From positions 222,452 through 286,451 of the forward strand of contig NW_006281112.1 in NCBI RefSeq assembly GCF_000203795.2: DNA of 64,000 nucleotides, read 5' to 3'. This stretch comes from Batrachochytrium dendrobatidis JAM81. Its lineage: Eukaryota; Chytridiomycota; Chytridiomycetes; Rhizophydiales. The first letter of the stretch is position 1; each line of letters begins with the position of its first letter. The notes under the pieces were generated by a model, which made no database searches, was not told the DNA's origin, and worked only from the letters and a program-made list of their open reading frames with translations. Both the position numbers and the translations under genes were made by a program. Shown piece after piece: positions 33,187 to 44,160 of this stretch.

Positions 33187-33722
33187 ATGAATCAAGCTCA
33201 TAGTGGAAAACTAATGGCCCTATTTGCACATTCTGCTAAAGCTAAATCGATCCGACTACTGCCTTTGGATTATACAAGGCGAACACTAGGAACATATGCA
33301 GCTTCTACTTTGGACAACCGGCCAATGGTTGCACCTTTAAAACCCGAGTATACTCCTGGAGAACGCATGATTCATGAGAAACTCGCTAACCAGTTACAGG
33401 CTACTCGACTCAATGTAAAAGACATTTCAGGTACATTGCATACTATTTTTTGTCAATCCTTATGTTGTAGAGTAGGATGTTGCTTCTTAACTGTAATGTT
33501 TTATTGTACATGGTTAACAATTGTACTGTCCTCGGAATGGCCGTTGTGTCACCGTTTATAGGTGGATGTGGTTCAATGTATGCTGTCGAGGTAGCCAGCC
33601 CAATGTTTTATGGCATTTCATTGGTAAAACAACATCGTATTGTAACAGATCTTTTGCGTGATGACATTAAAGCTATGCATGGCATTCAGATCAACACTTC
33701 GGCATCACAAACAGATGAATAA
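33187..33722 (+). CDS. BOLA3: BolA-like protein 3 (mitochondrial Fe-S cluster factor)
   Basis: Two exons, 33187-33430 and about 33562-33722, are joined in frame across a GTACAT...TATAG intron. The protein is about 135 residues. The N-terminus (KLMALFAHSAKAKSIRLL, then RRTL) is basic and hydrophobic as expected for a mitochondrial targeting sequence. The BolA domain follows: GERMIHEKLANQLQATRLNV, ISGGCGSMYAVEV and SLVKQHRIVTDLLRDDIKAMHG, with the conserved cysteine in GGCGSMY and histidines KQHR and AMHG. Bol3 assists Fe-S cluster delivery to lipoate synthase and complex II clients together with NFU1. The start is the first ATG with a presequence-like continuation. Confidence 0.9.
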
Positions 33723-33761
33723 ATATGGAAACATGAACAATCTTTGTTTATTTGCACCTCA

Positions 33762-34626
33762 TTAGACTAAAGTGCTGGTATTTCGGACATACACTTGATG
33801 TTTAAATGTGAATTTTCCACATGATTGCTGGGACAAGTTTACGTTGGGACCTAGCATTTCGATGATTTCCTTGGAACCGAGCTCTCGAAAGGTGTCGGTT
33901 GGAATGGACGGAATAAATGTATCGCATTGAATAGCCGTATTCTTAGACTCAGTGTCTTGTAGAGTAGATGCCAGTCTCTCTACTCTAGTCAAAAAAACTA
34001 TCTGACACTGCGGGTTATAGAGAGCAGATTGGTAGAGCTGCGATCCACCCATAACAAAGATACTTCCGATCGGTGACTTTCCAGTTGAGATGCTGGCAAG
34101 TGCTTCTTGAAAATCTGAAAATACATACACAGGAGATGTAGGGGTTGACTCACTGAAAATACAATACAGAGCAAGGTATTCAAGTATAATCAGTGTCACA
34201 TTATCTACTTGATTCCAGTTACGCAGTAAAAGCATATTCAATCTTCAAGTATCGATTATTGGGTTACCTGACAATTTCTTGTTTTAGAGATTCATTACTA
34301 GTCAGCACAACATTGATGCGATTCTGCAATGGACGAAATTTCTTTGGTATAGAAAACCAAGTCTTACGGCCCATGATCACTACGTTGAGATTTGCCTGGA
34401 CAGATTCATTTAATTGGGAGTCTGAATGGGCAGTGACTGTTTGCAACTCATGCGCTGAAGACACTGATGGGTAGGGCAGTGGAGCTCTAGAAGATCTTCT
34501 AAAAGACGTTGTAATTCGCATAAAGTAATCCAGATCACTTGGAAGACGCCATGGCATATCTCCATTATAACCAATACCACCATCAGGAGTAGCAGCAACA
34601 ATCAAGTTGAAGGAAACACTTGTCAT
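33762..34626 (-). CDS. DFR1: Dihydrofolate reductase
   Basis: Minus-strand gene from ATG 34626 to TAA 33762 with at least one intron near 34155-34265. The N-terminus MTSVSFNLIVAATPDGGIGY leads into the signature GYNGDMPWRLPSDLDYFMR. It continues with VVIMGRKTWFSIP and RPLQNRINVVLTSN; the second exon has VYVFSDFQEAL, IFVMGGSQLYQSAL and FLTRVE, with the C-terminal FKHQVYVR. DHFR reduces dihydrofolate to tetrahydrofolate with NADPH. There is a Ser/Pro insert (RRSSRAPLPYPSVSS) between the first and second core motifs, longer than in yeast or animal enzymes. It is divergent from ELP5; their shared 5' region contains repeat copy B. Confidence 0.92.
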
Positions 34627-34703
34627 TTTAAATTCTTAAGAGTTTAGGTGAAAAATAAGTGTACTATTTCCAAGTGTTTGGTTTCAAGATTTGATTTGAG
34701 ATG

Positions 34704-35108
34704 ATGAGAATGGAGAAGATTCATATACAAACTCTACTCTCATCATGTTTAATACAATCATCAAGTAGGCTGTTGCAATACTTTAACAACGTGAATTTTC
34801 TATTTGACATTGTACAATTGGTTTAGATTGATGTATACTCGAGTGGAACGTTAAAAACCATGTCAAGCCTAACAAGATCAGCAAGCAGTCATCACTAGAC
34901 CAGATGACATTCTTTTATATTGAATCAAAAACAGCAAATTGCTCAAGTCAGATTGTCGTCATAATACAAGCAATGTTCTTGCCATTCAAATCAACACTCT
35001 GCCAATATCTGAAAACATCGCATTACTGAACATACACAAAAGTAATTGAATTTTATCAACATCTTTTTAAGCACATGGTATACACTGATGATAATTACAA
35101 TATCCATT
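34704..35108 (-). repeat. 405-bp inverted repeat, copy B (DHFR/ELP5 shared promoter region)
   Basis: It occupies most of the 495 bp between the DHFR start (34626, minus) and the ELP5 start (35122, plus), ending 13 bp before the latter. It must therefore carry most of the bidirectional promoter. It is nearly identical, inverted, to 25241-25645. Confidence 0.9.
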
Positions 35109-35121
35109 CTTTTCTCCACTA

Positions 35122-37211
35122 ATGCCTCCTTCAACATCTACAACTTCATCGTTTACCAAACTTCTTAGAGGAAAAGAAACATCAGCACAAACTATTGCCA
35201 TTGCTTCAACTTTGGATCAGCCAGCATTGCCTTGGATTCAGCAGCTACTCAACTGTCGAGATCAGAGTAAATCGGTGTTGGTCTTGGTTTGTCTACAGAC
35301 GCATCCTCAAGTAACACTAAAATACTTTAAAAGCCAGTCAGAGAATCGATATTCCAGGTGTCTAAAACATTGTCCATGCATGATGTTCATCCATTCATTA
35401 ATGACAAAAATCCCCTTGATAACACAGTTGTCTTTGTCTTGATTATGGATGAGTTTGAACAAATACATTACTGTTGCTAACCGATGCTTTTTGATGGTTA
35501 GTGTGCATTTGATTGATGTACGATCTAGCATTGTGCCATTGACCAACTCGCACAGCTCAACTTTGACTCAATCACCATTGGATTCTCAAACTATTTCATT
35601 TACCGATTCGTTCCATCATGAATACATTGGAGTTGGAGATCTTGTAAGCTCCGTAGATCGTATTATCAAATCATGTATGTGGTTATTAGACTATGTCTTG
35701 CGTGAAACATGTCATTGCATTCGTACTATAGCTTACTTTATGATTGTATATTCGCACTGTTGGCATAGATCCTGCAAATCAAGTCAATGTGATTTTTGAC
35801 TCGTTAGATCCGCTATTGATTCAATCTTCAGTATCCCAGGTTTCATTACTTATAGTCCAGCTATTTAACAGTGTCAAAGAATCAGGTATTTAAATTGGCC
35901 GTATTCACATAATATGGACTCCTCAACTTTTTTGGAGTGGATAATGTTTGGATATTTGTTGTACTTTATTATCAGGCATTCTCCATTCTTCAAAATACAA
36001 CATACATCATACGATACAAACTATACTTTGAACAGATATTGGCCTTTTGACAATCACACAGTTTGAAACCAGATATTATGTTCCAATGTTATCAGTACAG
36101 CTTGTGTTTTTCAACTCATTCGCGTTCTAGTCCAACAATCTCAAGAATGCAACTATACATGTCAATCATCCAATATTGAGTTGAAAGTGGAGTTGAAGAT
36201 GGATTGAAACTAATATCAACATTCGCTCAGTTCTTAGTGTCCCGTTTTACATGAATACAGTTGTAATTCATACCAACAATCAAATTATTACTATTGCATT
36301 TAATTGTTTTTTCTCACAGTATAAATTGAATGTTAATGTAGCTACTGCCTCAATATCAGTGCCTATACATATGGATGTTCACATATCCAAATTAAAGCAG
36401 GTGTACGGTCCTAAATTAAATGTCATATTGATGCAGCATGCCGATGTGTACATTTCATTGTTTGATCCGCCAGTAGACTATGAAGGTGCCCAGGGCTTAG
36501 CAGAGCTGATTTTAAAGAAAAGATCAGGAAAGGTCATTCGCGAAGTAAGTACACAAGAATGTATCCTTGCTTGGTAAAATTGTATTTTATTCTTTTAATC
36601 AAGAATAGCAAGTTAATTGTGTTTGTGGATGCTGTAGACAAGTGCATATCGATTTTCCAAAAACAGTCATTCAAAGTTACTTGAGCTAGTTTTCCTACCA
36701 TTCAATCATTTAAAAACAGACCCATCTGCAACTCTTGGTCATATTGATCAAACAACTGCAATAGCAAGTAATGCTGCAGAAAGTGCATTTCCAGAAAAGG
36801 TGAGTCAACAGCGAATTCTATTTAGGTTTCAACCTTTTCCAAGTTGATGCTTAAACGTATACTGATGCCCACTAATGCAATAATTTCATTATCATACGCA
36901 TTTTTATTCAAATGTTTAGCCAGATCCAACTTCCAACTTGTCTTTCAATCTATCTCTTACAAGTATTCAACGTACACAGCGTTCACAAGTTGTTTTACCG
37001 TATTTACAGGCTAGAGGGAATGAACATGTAATGCAAAATCATCCTGAAGTTTCAAGCGGTGGAGGGATCATTCATTATCAGCATGACGACGCCGATGATT
37101 ATGATGACGAGGTAAACAGTCAACTTTGATTTATAATTTTGTCATTCTTGATCATTTTGGTGCTAATGGTGCTATTTAATATAGGATCCCGATGATGATT
37201 TGGATGTATGA
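35122..37211 (+). CDS. ELP5: Elongator complex protein 5
   Basis: A multi-exon gene starting MPPSTSTTSSFTKLLRGK (35122) and ending at TGA 37209-37211. Middle exons include VHLIDVRSSIVP, HHEYIGVGDLVSSVDRII and a region NVIFDSLDPLLIQSS typical of the RecA-like Elp4-6 proteins. A later exon at about 36321-36543 reads PIHMDVHISKLKQVYGPK and ILMQHADVYISLFDPP. The end is diagnostic of Elp5: SFNLSLTSIQRTQRSQVVLP followed by an acidic tail and DPDDDLDV. Elp5 forms the hexameric Elp4-5-6 ring of Elongator, needed for tRNA wobble-uridine modification. One intron (about 35840-36320) contains a MITE. Confidence 0.82.
35896..36264. repeat. MITE copy inside an ELP5 intron
   Basis: The left end GGCCGTATTCACATAATATG (35899) and the inverted right end TTTTACATGAATACAGTTG (about 36245-36263) bound about 370 bp that match the copies at 37407 and 42922 nearly base for base in the interior. 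The splice acceptor TTTTTTCTCACAG lies about 50 bp downstream and is intact. Confidence 0.85.
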
Positions 37212-37406
37212 CACCATTTTGATTTGGCACCCTTATTAGTTGTTTTATCAGCCAACGGATGAAAAGTGCATGCATTTTGAAGCCATTAGATTCAAATTAC
37301 TGTTGCTTGAAATGGGTTTAGTAACCTTGTTTGGATTCATTTAAATAAATCTACAATCAGAATGGAAGGGATTGGAACAGTTGTAAAGCCAAAGATCTAC
37401 CATATT

Positions 37407-37782
37407 GCAGTCGTATTCACGTAATATGGACTCCTCAACTTTTTTGGAGTGGATAATGTTTGGATATTTGTTGTACTTTATTATCAGGCATTCTCCATTC
37501 TTCAAAATACAACATACATTATACGATACAAACTATACTTTGAACAGATATTGACCTTTTTGACAATCACACAGTTTGAAACCAGATATTATGTTCCAAT
37601 GTTATCAGTACAACTTGTGTTTTTCAACTCATTCGCGTTCTAGTCCAACAATCTCAAGAATGCAACTATACATATCAATCATTCAATGTTGAGTTTGTTG
37701 AAAGTGGAGTTGAAGATCTACTAAAACTAATATCAACATTCGCTCAGTTCTTAGTGTCCCATTTTACATGAATACAATTGTA
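37407..37782. repeat. MITE copy between ELP5 and WDR70
   Basis: The left end is CAGTCGTATTCACGTAATAT and the inverted right end TTTTACATGAATACAATTG. The interior contains a 64-codon ORF that recurs unchanged but for one residue in the copy at 42922; it is an accident of the repeat and not a gene. The short length, inverted ends with CAG...CTG and TA-like flanks fit a Tc1/mariner-type MITE. With its left flank (37361-37406) it is duplicated at 42876-43260. Confidence 0.85.
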
Positions 37783-37941
37783 AATAGGTTGATTACGAAA
37801 ATATCAGCCTAAATCTTTGCAGGTTTTGGCAAATTTTGCAGTGCAGAAATTTGGATGAAATGTCGAATTTTTAGGTATTTTGATGTTGGCTTGATATTCA
37901 ACTGCCTCAAAGTGAATCTGTTCAGGTCCAAACCATCTCAG

Positions 37942-40493
37942 ATGAACAATGCAGATTATTTAATGGCAGAAATGATGGGTCTTCCTTCTGGGTTTGGAAA
38001 AAGTTCCCGTCGTTTACCACAGTCTTCAAAAGTATTGTCTGCAAGTCAAGCTCAATCTGATAAACTGCAAAATCATAATCCAGACCAATTCAAATCAGAT
38101 GGTGCTACATCAACATTAGTATCTGATCATCAGCAACCCAAGCAACCAGTCTCTCTGGATGATATCATTGGACCATTGCCTGCCACTCACTCGGAATTTG
38201 ACACAAAAAACAATGAGTTACAATCCGACTCAGATTTGGCCAGCGATAGTTCATGCGGTGATGAGCAGGACAACGAGGTGGATGCCATTCCAACTACAAT
38301 GGCTGCACTCAAGGATCACACCAAGGCGGTAGCCGCTTTGTCTCTTGATCCAGCAGCCTCTCGGATGATTACTGCAGGAAGAGATTGTACAGTGAAGCTT
38401 TGGGATTTTTATGGAATGACCACTTCAATGAAACCATTTCGCACTCTGGAGCCTAGTCTGGGGAATCCAGTATGTAAATAATCAGAGTTTACTGTGACTA
38501 GCCAGCTATACATTTGATTGGTTATGTTAACTCGGGTTTATCATAATAGATTCGTGATGTTCAGTTTAGTACTACAGGGGATCAGTTCCTTGTCGCTGCT
38601 GCCACTAGTCAGCTAAAAGTATATGATCGTGATGGTGGTTTTATGTAAGCAATTTGTATTCTACTTTTAGTTTAGAAACGGTATTTGGTTGGGGTGTTTT
38701 GGTGTAGCTCAAGTACAAGTACAAGTTACCATTTTAAGGTGATTCGCTATACTGTCGACTTGTCCTGAACATTTTTTGTATATGATTTAGCACAGAGTTT
38801 CCAAAAGGAGATCCATACATTCGTGATTTACGCCATACAAAGTAAGCATGTGTTGTAAATAGCTGTAGTTTTTACTAAAGTTATCGTCTATATTAATTGT
38901 TTTTGGCTTAAAGGGGTCATGTATCGGCACTCACAAATGCCCGCTGGAATCCAACAATGAAGAATTGTTGCATTTCTGCATCTACAGATTCCACCATTCG
39001 TATATGGGATCTAGAACAGGCTACAGCACGCAGACAAAAAGATGTTATTTATGTCAAATCTAGACAACCTGGTGGTCGCACTAGTATCACTGCCGTATGT
39101 TTCTCTAACGATGGAAGATTGATTGCAGGAGCAGGTGCAGATGGATCACTACGCATTTGGAATTCAAATGGACCTTTTTTAACTCCTATAAAGGTATTAT
39201 TCTGGTTATTATCAACATATTTCTACGTGGAGATTCTCTATAAGCTCATTGTGCCTATTTTACAAAGTCTAAATGCAATATATCTGTAAACTATGCGATT
39301 TTAATTCATGAATAGAATGTTGATAATGCACATCTTCCAGGTGGAGCAGCTTCATCTATATCGTTTGCAATGGATGGCCATAGCTTGATTACACGCGCCA
39401 TGGATAATACATTGAAACTATGGGATATTCGCAAATTTAAAGAGCCAGTTGCTGTAGCTACAGATCTTGAAGGATATTTTGAAGAGACCAATGCAGTATT
39501 TTCACCTAACGATCGGTATATTATTACGGGAACATCTGCAAAAAAAGGATGTTCAGATGGAAGTATTGTGGTTTTTGACCGCCATACATTAAAAATGGTT
39601 GAAAGTATTAATATACCCGGCTCAGTGGTAAAAATTCAATGGTCTGGTAAACTTGGCCAAATCTTTGCTGGAACCAGTGAAGGAGCAGTACAGGTTTTGT
39701 ATGATCCTGTGCTGAGCAGATCCGGCATCAAAGTTCCGTTATCTAAAAAGCCGAAAAAGCTAACAGTTGAAGATTATGACATACTGATGTAAGTCTCAAA
39801 GTGGTTTGTGCAATCAATTGGCCAATGTTTTTAATAGGACTAAGCATGTTGTGCTTGTAAACTGTATGCTATTGCCGTCATTGGTATGATTGTTTTTATA
39901 ATAGTTCGCGAGACACTATGCTTGGGCCGATTATAAATCCGGGAGTGAATACAGGTGGATCCAAATTTCAATCTAAGCGTAAAATGTTGGAGCAGGAGGC
40001 TATTAGTAGACGTCCGGGTAAGTTGATGTGTCTAGTGTTTAAAATCGACTGTACATTTTTCATGCACTTACTCGGCATCCCAACGTATTGGATTGCTTGT
40101 TAATCCTTTAATCTAGAAATCCCTTCTGCTGTTTTGACAAAGGGTAAAGGTGGAAAGATTGGAACCAATATGACCCAGGGCATCATGAAAGACATGATGA
40201 AAGACACGCGACGACAGGAAGATCCTCGAGAGGCTATCTTGAAATTTGCAGATACAGCTGCAGGTATGCTGCTATTATTTTCCAATTGGGTTTATTGCTT
40301 TTCTCGTCGGCTTTAAATGCTTAATGGATGTACAAACCAATCGTTTTTATATTAATCTAATATCTCACTAGCTGATCCATATTGGATTGCACCCGCATAC
40401 AAAGTCAATCAGCCTAATGCTGTTCTCACTGAAAAGGTTTACGAAAATGATTTCGAGGAAGATTTAGAAAAGAGAAAAAAGCGTCGCCAATAA
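37942..40493 (+). CDS. WDR70: WD40-repeat protein WDR70 (GAD-1 homologue)
   Basis: A multi-exon gene. The start is ATG 37942 (MNNADYLMAEMMGLPSGFGK); an in-frame ATG at 37855 is less likely. The first exon holds an acidic Ser-rich region and the first WD unit (HTKAVAALSLDPAASRMITAGRD ... VKLWDFYGM). Further units are RDVQFSTTGDQFLV (38551 on), GHVSALTNARWNPT ... STIRIWDLEQ (38913 on), RTSITAVCFSNDGR ... SLRIWNSNG, AASSISFAMDGHSLITRAMD ... LKLWDIRKF and AVFSPNDRYIITGTS. The C-terminus (MLGPIINPGVNTGG, FQSKRKMLEQEAISRRP, ADPYWIAPAY) is characteristic of WDR70. The human protein is a nuclear DDB1–CUL4-linked factor acting in chromatin and DNA repair. The stop TAA is at 40491-40493, after a KKRRQ end. 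Confidence 0.88.
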
Positions 40494-41735
40494 AGCAGTT
40501 TTTGGCATAGCTGAAAAAGATTGCATCTAGAATTAACTGAACACGATTGACTAGTGGCGATTGTTGCATTCAAAGATCTGACTGGTCTAGAACTGGAATA
40601 AACAATGGATGCCACCACCAGATGTTATTTCCAATTAGCTGGTGATTGGAATGGAATGCAGTTGAATAAACAATTGTTTTGTTCCGATCATAGTTTCATT
40701 CACAATTCTCCAATATTATTTATGCTATACGTAAATCCCAACGGCAAGAAACATAAATACAAGCCCAAATCCAAAGGAAAGCGATCCTATCACGGCAAAC
40801 AAGATCTCTTGACATATATTCCGAGAATACTTGTTTGTTCCGACTTGCTTGCTATTTAATATTAAATATCAATACGTCAGTTTTTAAGCAGTTCCATATC
40901 AATTGGATAAAAGAAAGGGATTTTGAAAGTAATGGTTTAAATACACTTGATCTAGCTAAATACATAGACTTTGAATAGAGAATATTATCAATGCTAGGCT
41001 ATCAAGCGTTTGGTCAAAGCAGATCAAGTTTAATATATCAGCAGACTCTGCGCAAACCAAACGAGTATGTTCAGATAGATATAACAGGGATTCGAGCACT
41101 ATGGGTTTCTACTTACATGAAAAATATGGATGCTGACAAGAAGGATACAATCAAAAATAGAAACGCCAATGCTGGAGTTATAGACTGAGGGAATAAAGGA
41201 TGAAAGTCGACGAATCCATGCTGGCTTAAGTCAAGCTGAAGATGAATGTGATATAATTGATATCAATAGCCAAACATAAGTTAGTTTAGATAAATAGGTG
41301 AGCAAATGGATAGATTGCATTTGATGCAATCTTCAAGTTGCAAAAAGACGATGCCGAGGCATTATTTCCAAGTAGAACCATGGCTGATGTTACAATGAGT
41401 TTGTAGAAACTGTTTATGACTTAAAATACCATGATGATCCATTTTTTATATAACAGTATTTCCAACTCACAATGGACATGTTGAATTGGATTGTCGAATG
41501 GTTGTATGTAAAGATGGATTAAAGATCTGAACATTCAATCCAACATTCTTGACAGATGCTCAAAATTTGGCCAAATTCTTGCCCAGTTTACAGCTGCGTT
41601 TACGTAAAATGGACTTTTAAACTCGAGGTTTAGATTAAAACGATCCTTTTTGGTATAGCCATGCATTGCACGATCACCAAGTTGGAATCAGATATAAGTT
41701 ATTCAAGCTATAACATCAAAGTTTTCTTTTAAAAT
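40494..41735. other. Intergenic region with unrecognised short ORFs and a MITE end
   Basis: Plus-strand ORFs at 40605-40859 and 40991-41188 have no recognised motif and may be remnants. A MITE end TACAGCTGCGTTTACGTAAA lies at about 41588-41607 without a clear partner. Otherwise nothing is seen. Confidence 0.4.
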
Positions 41736-42652
41736 CTATTTTATTGAGAGGTGCTGGACTGTGGATGGAGCAAAGCCTAAAGTCAAAGGAATGTCCGAAT
41801 CATTAACGCCCAGTTCCTTGCTGATAACTCTGATAATGGCCGCATGATGAATGGCATGATGAAGTGTCTAAAATCCATACTAAATATTAGCTTCATAAAC
41901 ACTAGGAATTGTTGGTAACGTGATGGTAGAATCAAGCGGTTAGAGATTACTGATGTGAACAAGTGCCGATTCTGAGCAAAACACAGAATGACAAAGCCAA
42001 TAAACAATTACAAGTTATCGGATCTGTGCAGTATCTCAAAGTTAAACAGTTGAGTATATTCGAGTATTTCAAAAAGTAAATAGCGGTCGACTTACAAACC
42101 ACACTTCACGGCCCATGCTAGAAGCTAATTTAATAGGCAGACCTGATACTTCAGTAGTTGCCAGCACACAGACAGACGTATTCATGTCCAAGTACAGAAG
42201 GGCATCTTCTAGTTTACCACAGATACGGGCAAATTCTGTCTGTGCAGCCTTTGGATCTGTCTCTAGCAAAGTCAACCGTTGACGATGGTCATAATCGATG
42301 GTTACATCGATGCAATCTAATTTGAGGGTTTGGCAAGATACCGGATATTTGTTTAGATATACTTTTAGATCCAGTAAAGTCGGATACTTGCATAAGTCAA
42401 AATTGAACTACCATTTTGGTGATTATTACTTGATCTGCGTGTATCCAGTAGGTCTTGCAATCCAGCTAATAGCAGTAGAAAGTGATCGAGTGCATGTCGA
42501 ATGTGTTTGCCAATTGTCGAGTGTGGAAGGATTTTGGATTCTGTAGTAAATTGATTGGATGAAAGAACACCAAGTAGTGAGTTGAAATCCTCAATTATTG
42601 CACGAGCAGCACGACATAGTTGTAATGACTGTTCGGTATGAGAATATGGCAT
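41736..42652 (-). CDS. DinB-superfamily protein (putative metal-dependent four-helix protein)
   Basis: Minus-strand gene from ATG 42652 to TAG 41736 with two introns (about 42380-42310 and 42085-41885). The three pieces carry the histidines expected of a DinB-type metal site: IGKHIRHALDHFLLLLAG in exon 1, a DH at the start of exon 2 (DHRQRLTLLETDP) and TLHHAIHHAAIIRVISKEL in exon 3. A few such proteins in bacteria are thiol-dependent transferases, but most are uncharacterised. The helical pattern and total length (about 200 residues) fit. No neighbour suggests a role. Family naming is from the His pattern and overall shape. Confidence 0.65.
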
Positions 42653-42875
42653 GATTGACTAATAATTACACTCGAGGTAGTCTGTTAGCGTTCAATTAGA
42701 AGCAGAGCTGGTTAAGCCAACGAGTGGTTTAAGGGATTGCATAGTACTAAGTATAACCTTTTGCTTACCATCGAGTGACTTGCTAGTTCTGCAGTCTGTT
42801 CTGACATGATGAAATAGTGTTTTGACGAGAAATTCCACTGAATCCTTGACTAGCCACGTGTTTGTTATCTCGATA

Positions 42876-43392
42876 AATGGAAGGGATTGGAACAGTTGTA
42901 AAGCCAAAGATCTACCATATTGCAGTCGTATTCACGTAATATGGACTCCTCAACTTTTTTGGAGTGGATAATGTTTGGATATTTGTTGTACTTTATTATC
43001 AGGCATTCTCTATTCTTCAAAATACAACATACATCATACGATACAAACTATACTTTGAACAGATATTGGCCTTTTTGACAATCACACAGTTTGAAACCAG
43101 ATATTATGTTCCAATGTTATCAGTACAACTTGTATTTTTCAACTCATTCGCGTTCTAGTCCAACAATCTCAAGAATGCAACTATACATATCAATCATCCA
43201 ATATTGAGTTGAAAGTGGAGTTGAAGATGGATTGGAACTAATATCAGCATTCGCTCAGTTTTTGCACACAAATGAGCAGACTAGTTGAATAAAAAGGTCA
43301 CAGCAATATTGCACAGTAAACTTGGTGATGCCAATCATATTCTTCGATACTGGCAGTTTATTATACTTGGTTTTACGTGAATATGGTCGTGA
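42876..43392. repeat. MITE copy plus duplicated flank, downstream of the DinB-like gene's promoter
   Basis: 42876-43260 matches 37361-37749 almost base for base, including 46 bp outside the MITE left end (AATGGAAGGGATTGGAACAG...). The right end (TTTTACGTGAATATGG, about 43371-43386) lies 110 bp further along in different sequence, so this copy is longer. The left end is at 42922. Confidence 0.8.
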
Positions 43393-43518
43393 AAGACAAT
43401 GTTTAGTCGAGATGATAGGAAAAGCAATACGCAATTGTATTCTAAAGTTTGCTGTTTTAACCTTGTAACATTCGACTTTCATTCACTACTTCTGGTGCCA
43501 TAAAAATAACTTGCAGTT

Positions 43519-43914
43519 ATGGCAGCAACATTGACTCTGTCAACAACCATGGTTGCGACTGAAGAAAACACTGATGTACAGGCTATAACTGTTTTTCAAG
43601 AGAAAGATGACTTTCAGGATGGCGTGAATCAACTGCTTCGACCTACCGAGTTCTGCACTCATAGTGTGAGGTTGTCCAAGATACGCAAAGATGGGGAGCA
43701 TCGTGTGAGGATTGTTGGAGTGATAGTTAACAACAAGGGTGGTCATGAGGCCTGGTATGTAGTTTACAGTCCAACTACTGCCATTACAGCTGTATTACTT
43801 TTTATGATTTCAGATGCTATAGACGACATCCATGGTGTTGATATCAAGTCTCTGGATTGCTTCATGTTTGCAATCAATCTTTTTGTGGCTTTCCTAAAGC
43901 TGTCGTCTAAATGA
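43519..43914 (+). CDS. Unrecognised small protein with possible membrane segment
   Basis: An open frame of 131 codons starting MAATLTLSTTMVATEE. The middle (FCTHSVRLSKIRKDGEHRVRIVGVIVNNKGGHEAWYVV) looks like a compact beta-rich domain. The end has a hydrophobic segment (TAITAVLLFMISDA) and a second one (FMFAINLFVAFLKL). A GTATGT...ACAG pair at about 43754-43768 could be a short intron, which would alter one residue block. I do not recognise the family. Confidence 0.4.
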   Translation: MAATLTLSTTMVATEENTDVQAITVFQEKDDFQDGVNQLLRPTEFCTHSVRLSKIRKDGEHRVRIVGVIVNNKGGHEAWYVVYSPTTAITAVLLFMISDAIDDIHGVDIKSLDCFMFAINLFVAFLKLSSK

Positions 43915-44160
43915 CTTGAAAATTATACCAGTTTTATCTTTTAATGGATTCATATTGTCCATTCTAACTTGATGGAGTCTGGATACACTTGTTTTCAAAC
44001 TCATTTATACCATCAAATCTCATACCCAATCTTGACATTGTAATCATTAGTTGCGCTATAAACGCTTGTCTATTTTTAAATCTATGTTTTGATAATACTC
44101 GTTGAATTAACCAAGAATATCCGACTTTGATTACACGAAACGTATCACATTCCTAGTCTC

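Noticed and set aside
37449..37643. ORF of 64 codons repeated at 42964-43158
   Set aside because: Its repetition is explained by the MITE copy; it lacks coding features and spans no known domain.
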